Made by a program: the position numbers and the translations under genes. From Diploptera punctata (taxonomy: Eukaryota; Arthropoda; Insecta; Blattodea; Blaberidae), in the NCBI GenBank assembly GCA_030220185.1, contig JASPKZ010003844.1, forward strand, positions 248,001-312,000: a stretch of DNA of 64,000 bases. Reading direction: 5' to 3'. Below are positions 31,351-43,030 of this stretch, one piece after another; positions within the stretch are counted from its first letter, which is position 1; the number at the start of each line of letters is the position of its first letter. The notes below the pieces were generated by a model. The model did no database searches and was not told the DNA's origin. It worked only from the letters and a program-made list of their open reading frames with translations.

Positions 31351-32443
31351 AGGAGAAAGAGATCCTGTAACTGCACTAATAGCAATGTTAAAAGAAGGAG
31401 AAAATATATAAAAATCAGAAGAGATGAAATAATGGCCAAATTAAGTGGTTAATTAAATAAAAAAGAAGATGAAAAAATGAAATTAGTACTGTATTATCAA
31501 GAATACATCCTATGTAAGTTTTCTTTTATATTCTATTTCTTACTAAATTTTTTATCAAATTTACGACAAAATGTTACAATTGAATAGTTGCTCCGAAAAG
31601 AGATCTTACGCATAAACTACAAATTGTTGGGGGGGGGGAAGCATAATGTTCATTTTGAGGCTATTACGTTTATTATATCATATACATTTTAATCTCTCAT
31701 CCTATTGGAATCATATACAGCCAATTTGAATGCAAAATAATATGCTAATAACTAAATATTAACAATTTAATACAGAATTGAGTGCAAAAGTGATCTATCT
31801 CTATAGAGTGGAAAAATGGTTTAACACATATTTAACTAAAAATGCTATAATAAGAAATAGAAAATACATATTGGTCTCTGATTTAGTTAGAAAAATTTAT
31901 AACTTAATCAGTTTTCAGTATTTATTTTCCATTTAATGTTATTTCGTTTCGTTATTTGTCTCTTTCTTATTTTCACTCAATTTCTTTAGGATTCTGATTA
32001 AGATTCACGGAACTGTGGTGGAATGAATTTGCACGTGTGTAATAACCGTTTTCTGCACTGCTATTAATGATTTGACTAACTGCTTCCGCCATTTTGTTAC
32101 ATATAGATCACTATTCTCTTGAAAGTCAACTTTTAAAAATAAAAATAAAACATGTCTGGAAGAGAGTACAGATAATTTTACAAGCACCGTGCCAATAATT
32201 CAAGCACGCAAGCCACTCCACTAAGTCAAGGTAAATATATTGAGGGATTTCAAGATGCTAGGTTTATAAATTATAAAACTTATTAACGTTAGACATTGTA
32301 CAAAAGGATACTGTATAAACTTTAATTTTCATGAGTAGTGCCTACAACATCTGAAGATAAATGTTTCCTTGAGTTTTGTACTAAACTGTTTCTTGAAATA
32401 ATAAAATAAACATTGCATTGAAACGCTAAAATTATAATTCAAG
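31351..32443. other. AT-rich DNA without gene
   Basis: Contains a G-run at 31,630-31,638 and a scrap of repeat J at 32,203-32,222. Nothing else supportable. Confidence 0.55.
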
Positions 32444-32750
32444 GTGTACGCCGTAGCGTACTGGTTAAGGCACTGAGCTACAAGCCGGAGGGTCGAGGGT
32501 TTAAGTCCCGTTGGGGTCAGGATTTTTAAACTGACCCAAACCCTCTGGCGGCACTATGGCCCTGGGGTCGACTCAGCCTCTAACGGAAATGAGTACCAGA
32601 CGCTTGTTCTGGGGTAAAGGCGGCCGTCACGCAGGGCTGACAACCCGGCTGACATCAAGTGCCGATTGTCTAGAAAAAGTGGGAGCCTTAACCTTCTACT
32701 ACCCCAAGGGCCTCCGGGTCTGTTGTGGGATCACTTTACTTTACTTTACT
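32444..32750 (+). mobile_element. SINE-2
   Basis: Head GTACGCCGTAGCGTACTGGTT with B-box GGTTTAAGTCC, full body (CCCTCTGGCGGCAC, GTCGACTCAGCCTCTAACGG, GCCGATTGTCTAG), short CCAAGGGCCTCCGGGTCTG and (ACTTT)3 tail. It lacks the AT-rich insert seen in the 4.9-kb copy, so it is the better consensus. Confidence 0.9.
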
Positions 32751-32905
32751 AATTTTTAAGCTATAAATACCGGTACTAAAGTTAACAAGTATTAGATAAT
32801 CTATATGGTTCAAGTTGAAAAATAAACACAAATTTTTCAGTAAACCATGATGGGCCCAAGTAACAGTAACCCCTGAAGATAATAAAATAGCTGTATTTAA
32901 TGGAA

Positions 32906-33231
32906 CAACATGAAAGCAGAATAACGGCTTGTGAAATGAGATTCATGCGCAGAACAGCGGGTTACACCAGATGGGATCGGAAAAGGAACACCGATATCTT
33001 AAAAGAATTGAAGACTACACCAATTTTTGGAATATATTAAACAGTACCAACTAAATTGGAAACACCATCTTGAAAGAATGAGTTCAAATCGGATCCCCAA
33101 AGCTATTTATAATTATATACCAAGAGGACGAAGATCACTGGGCCGTCCTATGAAACACTGGAGGGAAAATTTTCTATAGGATCGTAACAGGCCTTGGCCT
33201 AATACTTGGAAGGAAGAAGAAGAAGAAGAAG
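32906..33231 (+). pseudogene. LINE-C C-terminal fragment with (GAA)n tail
   Basis: The plus strand encodes, with frameshifts, ITACEMRFMRRTAGYTRWD, NTDILKELKT and RRSLGRP(M). The UTR signature is GATCGTAACAGGCCTTGGCC and the (GAA)n tail is at 33,212-33,230. The duplication ATTTAATGGAA at 32,895-32,905 and 33,232-33,242 marks the insertion. Confidence 0.85.
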
Positions 33232-33242
33232 ATTTAATGGAA

Positions 33243-34212
33243 TATATCGAAAGATATATTCGTTTTATTTCAATTTCCTTTTCTTGAACTGCTGAAAACC
33301 ACTCTCATCTGAACTACTGTTCTTTTAACAACCTTCTGTTCACACCTTCATTAGTTTCCTTGATACCCTTTTTCATGATGTAATTTGTTCACCTTTTATT
33401 ATCTGAAAACCATAAATATATCATTCTCATAGTTTATCACCACTCATTCTCATATCATATTAATGATTCGTTGTAATATATTTTACATTTATTTAATTTC
33501 AATTTTTTGTATTGTAATATGATTAGACCTACGTATTTGATATCTTCATGCCACTCTTGCTGATTTTCTCTAGTAATCCATTTTCATAGCTAAAAGTTTA
33601 TTTCGAACATTTTATTTATAGGCCAAGTCTCTACTCAATTTATACATCTTAGATTTGCACTTGGGATTTTTATTACCAGAGTTGTAGGCCTTGTTGTGTT
33701 AATGTGGGTACGGTAGCGTTTGGCTGGTTGAAGAGGATAAATATGTATCGGGTAATTCTGTAGACTGGATGATTAAATATGGTGTGGTAGGTAATTATTT
33801 ACGGTTGTTGAAATATCGAAGACTTGAAGATTTATTATTCAACTGATATGCGCCTCTCACTGGATCACACATCAAAATACAAAAAGCGTCTGATTCTTCC
33901 CAAAAGCTATATACAGTATATACATATACTAGCCTACCTCGAAGTCACCCTTCACCAAACTTAGGGGATGTTTTAATTATTTCCGAACTACATATGAGGG
34001 AATGGACATTTTCATAAAGCATAACTAAAAGATTCTGGTATGTAACGACCCTCTTTCTTTCCCTTCAGACGACATGTGCGGGATGACAAGATCTGTCCAG
34101 TTTTAACTTTGACTTTTCCAATAAGTAGGCGTAAACCTGTCACATAATTTCAGAGAGTTTAAAACTGCATCCTATATCCTAAGTAAATCTCTAATGTGAC
34201 ACATGTTTTTCA
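33243..34212. other. No recognised feature
   Basis: Ordinary AT-rich DNA; no motif or shared repeat seen. Confidence 0.6.
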
Positions 34213-34805
34213 TAAGTAATGCCACGAGTGATTTCCAAATTTATCTAGAGAATTTGGAAATCAAGAGTGGCATTTGTTAGGACTATTTAACGAATAAAAT
34301 TAAGCTCTTTACTAAAAAATAATTATTTGAATATACGAGTACTTACCGGTGTTTTAAAATATGTATATAGTTAATGTAAACGGCGATGTTTGAAAAACAA
34401 ATTAGAAATGTGAGGTTATGTATATTCACTCCAACTCGATCATATTATTTATTGCCAAATAGGATCGCAATATTGTAAGAATGCACTCTAGTGGAGAAAT
34501 AATGAAACACATCAAACTATTATAATCAATATTATAGGTTAATCATTTATATTTTGAATAAACAACTCGGTAAAATCACTGAATCTATTCATTATTTGCT
34601 ATATTCAATGTATTTGTTGGAGAAAAATAATGGTCTAACCTGTTCAGAATATTAAAAAAGGAGGAGTTTTCTTTATCACAAAAGCAGGAGCTGATAAAGA
34701 TAAATCGATAAAGAGCGAGGTGAAACACGACTATCATTGGTGTAAAACAGAATTGATTGAAACGTGATTGGTCATTGACTACCATTTGCGACATGAGTTA
34801 AATAG
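34213..34805 (+). mobile_element. HINE (Helentron-like) copy D
   Basis: The most compact complete copy (593 bp). It has a terminal hairpin at 34,216-34,280, subterminal repeat GACTATTTAAC at 34,281-34,291 and its complement GTTAAATAGTC at 34,797-34,807. TCA stands immediately outside both ends (34,210-34,212 and 34,806-34,808). The body has ATTGG motifs at about 34,737 and 34,768, which could act as CCAAT boxes. No coding. Confidence 0.7.
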
Positions 34806-34808
34806 TCA

Positions 34809-35456
34809 TTACAACCTACTGTGAGAGTTATTTAACATTTCACACTCTCTGTGAGACCGGATCGATGCCTTTTAACTTATCCTTTGACCGAAGCAAATCC
34901 TTGAATTTCTCTCATCTTAAAGTTAATATACGGTGTATTCCTTATCTGGGGGATGGATTCTCCACTATCTTGGAACACCAAAATCTATAAAACATTCATA
35001 AATTACTCTCTGCATGTGAACTAAATAATCAAACAAGGTTAAATCAACACATCCGTTATAGAAAACATTGTGGAATTGACTTGGCATTGGGAAAATTTCA
35101 TTAATAGGGATTACGGTCCTGGTTGAAGTTTCCACTCTGCCTGTGGGCAGAACAATATCCAATATCGGTTGCAGTAATTCATGTCATCTCATAGCAATTG
35201 TTTTCTCATTCACTTCCGGCTCATATAGTCATTGTGCATACGTAACATTTGAATAACGCCTGCAGGCTATTGACAGCTCGAATTATAAACTACAATTTCA
35301 TTTTCAAAATTGATATATCATTTAACATGAGTATCATGTTAGTTGTCCAGAAAAGAAAAATAAATTGAAGGCATTTTCTTAATTAAATAAAACAAAGACA
35401 ACTCTATTGTTTAATATTTATGCCTGTATAAACTTCAATAAAAGAGTTTGGATAGA
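34809..35456. other. No recognised feature
   Basis: Nothing supportable beyond short random frames. Confidence 0.6.
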
Positions 35457-35735
35457 ATAGATCCCACTACAGGCCATAGAAGACACTTGGGGTAGTAGGA
35501 GGTTAAGACTCCCACTTTTACTAGACAATCGGCACTTGATGTCAGCCGAGTTGACGGCTGCCTTTACCCCCAGAATAAGCGCCAGCTACTCATTTCCATT
35601 AGAGGCTGAGTCGACCCCAGGGTCATGGTGCCACCAGAAGGTTTGGGTCACTTTAAAAATCCTGACCCCACCGGGATTCGAACCCTCGACTATCCGGTTT
35701 GTAGCGCACTGCCATTACGATACGGCGTGCCAGAG
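35457..35735 (-). mobile_element. SINE-2
   Basis: Complement of the SINE-2 consensus: (tail) CCCACTACAGGCC, AGACAATCGGCACTTGATGT, TAGAGGCTGAGTCGACC, then the tRNA-like head with B-box complement GGGATTCGAACCC and ATACGGCGTGCC. Confidence 0.85.
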
Positions 35736-35790
35736 TTGTGAATATTGTAAATGTGGGAAAGTTTATCAGAGACAGAATTTTATTTCAAAA

Positions 35791-37020
35791 TACAGTAAAA
35801 CTTGTTTAATCCGGACCGTGAATAATGCGGAAATGTGTCCAATGTTAACAAATGTATTGGTCCCGGTGAAATACCAGTAATTTTACGTGTACTTATTTTG
35901 TATAAAACGGAATCTGTCCAACGCGGAAACGGAAGGATATTTCTATACAATTCAAGAAAAAAATGTATATAAGGCGGAAAGATAGATAAATTAGTTTCCA
36001 CTTCATTGAATTTCTGTTAGTAGGCGAAATAAAAATAAGTGATGATTCCTGCCGCTGCTGAGTAAAGTAGAGTTTCTACCTGTATCTGAGATTTTCTTTC
36101 GGCCTCACTGCACACCCGTTTTGCATAATACAATTTCGTTTAACAAACATTTGGCGTGTGACATCTGCCTTTCAAATAACCAGTGCGCTGTAAAATCTTA
36201 AATTATTTTAAGATCTGAGACCGATTGTGTACGTATTTTCACAGGTAGCGTTCTGAATTTATGGAATAAAGATGACTAAATCATATGTATCATTGTCATT
36301 AAAAGAAAAAGTGAAAGTGATTTAAGATAAAGAAAAACAAACTCTCAGTACGCGAAATATTGACTAAATTTAAATGTGAAAAAACCCATGTTTATGAGAT
36401 TTTAAAACACAAAGAAAAAATAATGAATGGATGCAAAGAAATTGTCAAGTGAAGAGGAAAAGAAAAAAAAACAGGAAATGAAGAAATGAACAAAGTAGCG
36501 TGGAAGTGTTTTATAAGACCACGATAAAAAATCTCCAAATTTCCGGACCGATGATTTAAATTTCCGGACCGATGATTTAAAATCAAATTCTAGCTGTTGA
36601 TATATTCCTAGGAAGTAACGATTTTGGGCATCTTCAGGTTGGCAGGACAACTTTAAAAGACGAACACAATATAGTTTGGAATGAAATTTGCGGGGAATCA
36701 AAGGATGTGGACGAAAATATAGTTAGTCTGTGGAAACCGAAACTGCATACTTTAATTTCAGAATATGCGTCTAAGAGACATTTTTAACGCTGACGAAACG
36801 GGACTGTTTTTTTTTTCGCGCGTTACCGTCGAAGTAGCTCATACATACTATACTTCACTTTCCAACGGCAGCGGAACTACAATTGTACGTAAAAAGACAT
36901 ATACGGTACTCTATAATATAAGATCTATTAATATTTGTTTTTTTATAATGCGGAATGTTGTCTAATGAGAAATAAAAAAAATGGTCCAACGCGATTCCGC
37001 TGTGAACAAGTTTTACTGTA
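35791..37020 (+). mobile_element. Tigger/pogo-like DNA transposon with both ends
   Basis: Perfect terminal inverted repeats CAGTAAAACTTGTT (35,793-35,806) and AACAAGTTTTACTG (37,005-37,018) are flanked by TA target duplications (35,791-35,792 and 37,019-37,020). Length is 1.23 kb, about half of an autonomous Tigger, so it is internally deleted. It encloses a decayed transposase. Confidence 0.9.
36265..36960 (+). pseudogene. Tigger/pogo transposase remnant
   Basis: The N-terminal psq/CENP-B-type helix-turn-helix is recognisable (SLSLKEKVKVI, VREILTKFKCEKTHVYEIL). After a scrambled middle part the DDE domain begins (ISEYASK...NADETGLFF, about 36,750-36,815). NADETGLF(F/Y) carries the first catalytic Asp. 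The rest of the DDE domain, including the second and third acidic residues, is deleted. A 21-bp unit (CCGGACCGATGATTTAAATT) is duplicated in tandem at about 36,540-36,582. Many stops; inactive. Confidence 0.8.
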
Positions 37021-37049
37021 TTATCTAATACAATATTAAAAGTTATCTC

Positions 37050-37235
37050 ACTACAGGCCTTAGAGGGCCCTTGAATGGTCGGAATTTAACACTTCCACCT
37101 TGCTACACAATTGACATGAGATGCCAGCCGGGTTATCGCCCCGGCTTGAGGGACGCCTTTACCCCCAGAACATATGTTTGGTACTCATTTCCGTTAGAGG
37201 CTGAGTAAACCCAACAGATACAGTTGGGCTTGAAG
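37050..37235 (-). mobile_element. SINE-2, head missing
   Basis: Complementary body blocks (ACTACAGGCCTTAGAGGGCC, TTACCCCCAGAACATA, TTCCGTTAGAGGCTGAGT) are present but the tRNA-like head is lost. It lies just beyond the Tigger element. Confidence 0.7.
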
Positions 37236-37904
37236 GTTTGTTCAAATAATATGGAGTACTATAAATAATATGGAATTTCGACACTCTTGTTACATCAAAG
37301 AAATATTTTAACGTGTAGCGACTAAAATACTTGGAATATAATCGATAATAAATATTTCGATTGAATTATTTTGGAAATTTATTTGTAGTTATGGTTGTTA
37401 TGTTATTGGTTCGTACTTTTATAAGTTTAAATTTATTTTATTCTTATTTAATTTTCGATAGAAGATTGATTCCTACATTATTCTTAATTTTGGGGCGGAG
37501 GTATCAACCTTAGCAAGTGTTTGATGGTATGCCAATTGTCGTCTACGTACTTTCTTTAGTTAAACTCACAATCAAATGCATTTAATCATGTATGTCATCG
37601 TCGATGTATTCTGTGCAATCAAGTTGGCAACTGCAAACCTTTATCTAATTACTTTACATTATTGTGTAGGGTTAATGAAGGTTTCTGGTAAAATGTGGAA
37701 TGCACACATATTGTTATATCCGAAAAATTATCATACTTCGACACTCCACAGCACACAGACCATTCACTTCTGGACAATGGATTCTCTTCTTGAAAAAAAT
37801 AATAATTTGCCGTCCTAATTTTGAGTATGACTTGAAGTAAATTATTTCTCTTTCTACCTTAAGACAGTCGGGTTTAATAATCTTTTTTATATTCATATTT
37901 AATC
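37236..37904. other. No recognised feature
   Basis: The 80-codon frame at 37,576-37,818 has no family resemblance; not called. Confidence 0.5.
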
Positions 37905-38247
37905 GTCCACCGCTGTGGTCCAGAGGTAGCGTGCTGTCTTGTCAAGCAGCGCGCCCGTGTTCGATTCCCGATTGGGAAAGGCTCCTGGATGAGGTTTTTA
38001 CGGGGTTTTCCTCACCTGTAAGACAGATGTCAGGAAGCTTAGGACCGATTGGTCCCAAAAAATCATCCGGCCATCATCATCATCATCATCATCATCATCA
38101 TTAAACTTATCATTGTCATCATCATCCTTCACCGGTGTGGAAAGCAACGGGAAGCTATCACACCTATCATTCCCTAGTAAAGCTGCAAAGCATAGCATGA
38201 AAATGCTATGATTGCAATGAAAGACCTGCCCTCGGGCAGATGGATGA
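37905..38247 (+). mobile_element. SINE-1, diverged subtype
   Basis: Complete with (CAT)n expansion at 38,070-38,101. Flanking AATATTTAATC / CATATTTAATC repeats suggest a 9-10-bp target duplication. The terminal GAATTACTA is deleted. Confidence 0.85.
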
Positions 38248-38908
38248 ATATTTAATCCAGTTTTTTGATAATATTCTTGGACTTTCTGACCATATATGCA
38301 AAATCATCTTGATCTTCAGTCAGTACTTACTTAATATTCTACAGACACTATACAAAATTTTCTTGAGTGAAACATCTTGTGCTTGGGGTTGCACACTTTA
38401 TTGATCATTCCTTCTGTAAGTAAGAACTGTTTGCTTAACATCCACATCGGTGATGCCCCTTGTAGAACGTTATTGAATTTCCGTCACAGGCGAGGAAGCA
38501 ACGAGACCTGCATTCAGTAACGTGGAAGGTCGTCACTAAAAAAATGTGTGACGAATAACAATTAAGATATGTCCTATAGATTGCAGCTGTGAACTGTATG
38601 CACAGTCATGAATGGTAATTCCGGGCCTGCGACCTTCCATATGTTGTCATTGTTTATTATTACAACATTTATTATATGGAAAATATTCCATAAAACGCAA
38701 AGGACTTACATAATATTCATGTTTTAATTACCAAATATAAATCAATATTTTTTTTTAAATTTCGCAACAAGATTATATATATATAAAGAGTTCAAGAGTT
38801 CATTTTATTCCATATTTTTCATACTTTTACAATATTCTCCACATATAAAGGTAATGTGATCCACTACAGTCCTTAGCCTCCCTCGTCCCGAATAAATGTT
38901 TAACAAGA
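38248..38908. other. No recognised feature
   Basis: No repeats shared within the window and no convincing frames. Confidence 0.6.
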
Positions 38909-38924
38909 TATATATATATATATA

Positions 38925-39249
38925 TCCACCGCTGTGGTCTCGAGGTAACGTGCTGCCTTGTCACGCAGCGGGCCCGGGTTCGATCCCCGGTCGGGACAGT
39001 TTTTCTGGGTGAGGTTTTTATCGGGGTTTTCCTCACCTGTAAGACAAATGTCAGGAAAACTTCAAAGCCCAAACGGTCCCCGAAATCATATGGCCATCAT
39101 CATCATCATCCTTATCATTATCATCATCATCATCCTTCACCGGTGTGGAAAGCTACCACGCTACAATTCCCTAGTAAAGCTGCAAAGCATAGCATGAAAA
39201 TGCTGTGATTGCAGTGAAAGACCTGCCCTCGGGCAGAATTACTATCTAT

Positions 39250-39253
<4 letters not shown>
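38925..39253 (+). mobile_element. SINE-1 inserted in (TA)n
   Basis: Full SINE-1 lying between (TA)n at 38,909-38,924 and (TA)n at 39,253-39,280. The TA stretch probably served as target or was duplicated on insertion. Confidence 0.9.
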
Positions 39254-39283
<30 letters not shown>

Positions 39284-39396
39284 TCATTTTTGGCTTAATT
39301 GGTTTATAGAGAACAAAAAATAAAATAACATAAAATAAAAAAAGTTTTTAAAAATGTTGGGGGTCTTTTATGCGGATCCTGAATTGATATTTTGTC

Positions 39397-39397
<1 letters not shown>

Positions 39398-39459
<62 letters not shown>
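39398..39459. repeat. (AAT)n microsatellite
   Basis: About 20 AAT units. Confidence 0.95.
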
Positions 39460-39460
<1 letters not shown>

Positions 39461-39789
39461 TAATGTTCACATTTCATGAGTTCATAGGTGCCAAAATAAC
39501 AAAATGTCAAGAAAAAAATTGGGAGTATTTAAGGGGTTTTTATGCGAGCTACCCATATATGATACCTTTGGTCACAACCAAGTTTTTGCTTTTTAATTGA
39601 TGCTGCCTCTAAAGACTGCAGTTGTAAACGTAAAAAAAAAAGAAAAAGAAAAACTTGAAGCTCTGAAGGTATCGGATATAATACCACCAATCACAGTCGG
39701 AGTTATTCCCGATGCAATAAAAACAAAAATAAAATAAAATAAATAAACGCCAAAGCTATCACATATGATACCTAAGGATGCAGGAGGAT

Positions 39790-40005
39790 AATGAGGCCCT
39801 TAGGGTAGTAGAAGGTTAAGCTGCATTTACCCCAGAACTTATGTCTGGTACTCATTTATTTCCGTTAGAAGCTGAGTCGATCCTGGGGCCATGATGCCGC
39901 CAGAAGTTTAGGTCAATTAAAAAGCCTGACCCCACTTGGACTCGAAACATCGAACAACCAGCTTGTAGTATGTTGGCTTAACCATGTACACTATGGTGCA
40001 ACCCC
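39790..40005 (-). mobile_element. SINE-2, old copy
   Basis: Degenerate complement of SINE-2: TAGTAGAAGGTTAAG, TTACCCCAGAACTTATG, GTTAGAAGCTGAGTCGATCC, then a head with CTTGTAGTATG and GTGCAACCCC. B-box degraded. Confidence 0.7.
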
Positions 40006-40010
40006 ATTCT

Positions 40011-40043
<33 letters not shown>

Positions 40044-40046
<3 letters not shown>

Positions 40047-40369
40047 ACCGCTGTGGTATCGAGGTAGTGTGCTACCTTGTCACGCAGCGGGCCCAGGTTC
40101 GATCCCCGGTCGGGGCAGTTTTTCTGGGTGAGGTTTTTATCGGGGTTTTTCCTCACCTGTAAGACAAATGTCAGGAAAACTTTAATGCCCAAACGGTCCC
40201 AGAAATATATGGCCATCATCATCATCCTTATCATTATCATCATCCTTTACCGGTGTGGAAAACAACGGGAAGCTACCACACCTACAATCCCCTAGTAAAG
40301 CTGCAAGCATAGCACGAAAGTGCTATGATTGCAATGAAGGACCTGCCTTCGGGCAGAATTACTATGGAT

Positions 40370-40371
<2 letters not shown>
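40044..40371 (+). mobile_element. SINE-1 inserted in (TA)n
   Basis: Full SINE-1 between (TA)n at 40,011-40,042 and 40,371-40,413, the same situation as at 38.9 kb. Confidence 0.9.
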
Positions 40372-40416
<45 letters not shown>

Positions 40417-40583
40417 TACATACAGTGCATCCAAGCAATGAGACGGATCGTGAGGAAGGCGCTGCATGCTTTGTTTCGATGCTGGTATACACATTACACA
40501 TAATTTACATAAGACGTAAAAACTGATAGTTCACTAACTCGCCACACCGTCTCATCATTTGGACGCAGATTATGCCTATATAG

Positions 40584-40971
40584 TATCCTACAGTCTCATA
40601 TAGTTCTATGCTAAATTCTGGCATCACAGTTAAACCTACTACAGGCACTGTCCCATGCCAGCCAGGGTCTGTGGCTGCTATACCAATGACGGATCAGGGA
40701 CAACAACTTTTCCATAACATTCAGCCTCTGCTGAGTGGTCTGTCGACACCTATGGAAAGGTTTGTGTTCCTGACAAATCTAGTGAACTCATGTTTCATAT
40801 CATCCATACCTGCTACGGTAATGAACACATAAGCAGCGAGACAGCAAGGCTAAGGAACAAAACCCCTACTGAATAAACACAATGGTGTTTGGCCGCCAAG
40901 GGACCTCAACTGGTTCCCAAAAAGCGGCACACTGGGCAATGCTAGTCATTGCCACAAAACAGTCAGTCAGT
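40584..40971 (+). mobile_element. Gag-only Jockey-like element, 3' fragment
   Basis: Near-identical complement of 11,451-11,840: the ORF1 tail (SGITVKPTTGTVPCQPGS, LSTPMERFVFLTNLVNS, then stop) and the 130-bp 3' UTR with (CAGT)3. CCTATATAG stands at 40,575-40,583 and 40,972-40,980 as an apparent target duplication. The high similarity implies recent activity. Confidence 0.8.
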
Positions 40972-40980
40972 CCTATATAG

Positions 40981-41258
40981 CATAGCAATGAACCATTTCC
41001 CATTATTCATCATAACGCATAGATATGATGCAGTCCAATATAATGATATAATTCACACTTTAAGAGATTTCAATTTATTTGAGGGAAAATATTACAAATC
41101 TTAGAAAAGAGATTATTTTATATTTTGTAAATAATGCATATTCAAGAGAATTTATTGGATTCATGGAATAATGTTAAATTTAGAAGTTCGGAAGTACTAA
41201 TTTCAGTTCCGAAAAAAAAGTATTACAGGCCTTACATATATTATATAACTAGAAAAGT

Positions 41259-41318
<60 letters not shown>

Positions 41319-42825
41319 TAACACTTGCAAAACAATCATTATTGCACATTGATAATAACATTTGATAATAAAGAAGAAATCAATTAGGATACAATATTAT
41401 TATCATTACGTTAGTTACTTATTACTATTTTATTTAACGTCGCTCTTTAAAAGTTCGGCTCATTAGCGAGGCAATTCAAATAAAGATGTAAAAGGGCTAA
41501 ACAATTTTGACATTCCACTCACAGCTTTACTATTCGACGTCCAAAGGAAGTCGTACTGAGGATTATTTACGCTCTTAAAATTCAACCCGTCCCTGATTCT
41601 CGGAACCAGAAGCTAGCGTGATATAACCACCGGAACCGACACATATATCAGTTTTTAATTGTGACTAAGAAAACAATAACACTCTCTGGATGTACAACGT
41701 TTGTTATTGCATAGACCTCAAAAAATAATCCCTGTTATGTTTCTTTTACAGTATTTTTAAAACATTCTTTATAATAGACCTAGTGGCTAACCGAAGAGAA
41801 AATAATGTTTTGTAAACTACAAAACAGATTCCGAGAAAAATTTTGCAATACAAACCGGAAAACAGATGTGAAATTCCCATCATTTTTTGTTATCTTGGAC
41901 AGAAGCGAGTTTCTACGGAAAGTAGAGGAACAGGAATAAAAAATATATGAACTTTCCACGAATTAAACATATAATTATCTGAAACAGTGCCAAAATCTGT
42001 AATATAAATAATAAACATGTTTAAACAATAAGAAAATAATAAATAATACGAAGAATATTTTATAACACCGTTTATAATTAAGAAATTATATAGGTTAAGA
42101 AAACATGTTTAGGGGACAATGGGTACATATTATTATGTATTCATATTTTACGTTTATCGATATAATACAAAATTAGGCAGCTGTAACAAAATAACACATT
42201 ACAAAAATTACAAAAAAAGGGCTAAATCTAATTAATAAATGTATATCTGCTGTAACAAGAGTTGAAGTACACACTAAGGCTAAAACAGGGGTAGGGGCAG
42301 CTATAGCTGCTGGTAATCAAGAAGAAAAATGAATTTGAGCTCTTCCGTTATTACAGTCAAAACAGCTAATGAACTAATTAATTCCATCACACAAAATAAT
42401 GATGACTGTCAAGAATTTCAAGATTAATATTGTGTTGTAGACCTACAGCTGCTTCATTTTTATATGGTTTTAATACGTGGATTTTTTAGAAACCTTCTAA
42501 ATTGTATAATATTTTATATTTATATGTGTTATTTACATTTTCTTTAGTTTTATTACGTTTTATTACGCATTACTTGGTTTTTCTTTAATTTATTTTTAAA
42601 CCCATTTTTTGGCAACTGCTTCTAGGACTAGTTATAAAAGTCATCGCAATATCTCTTGCAATTCTACAGATGAAATCTATATCGACAGCATAGACTAGTA
42701 TATTTTATAGCCTATTTATAAACAAAATTGATCTTTAGAAGATCAAAAACGAGTGCCAAGAAAGGTGTTTTAGGGCTACTATCATTATGAATTTTATTTT
42801 AAATGTGTATTCTCGTTTTTTAAAA

Positions 42826-42876
<51 letters not shown>

Positions 42877-43030
42877 TTCATGCTGAGGAAAGAAATCTAT
42901 GGCGGAGCAAAATACATTTGGGCTGAAGGATAGCTACTATAAAGTAGAGAAAATCCTTAATAAAAAAATTATTTTCATCGAAAAATATATGGTGATATAA
43001 TATTCATTTGTTTATTTATTAATGCTCGTG
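40981..43030. other. AT-rich DNA with microsatellites, no gene
   Basis: Contains (TA)n at 41,265-41,316 and (ATT)n at 42,826-42,876. A less AT-rich block at 41,430-41,650 may be an unclassified repeat. No domain-bearing frame found. Confidence 0.5.

Noticed and set aside
37576..37818. 80-codon frame
   Set aside because: No motif, no codon bias; chance frame.
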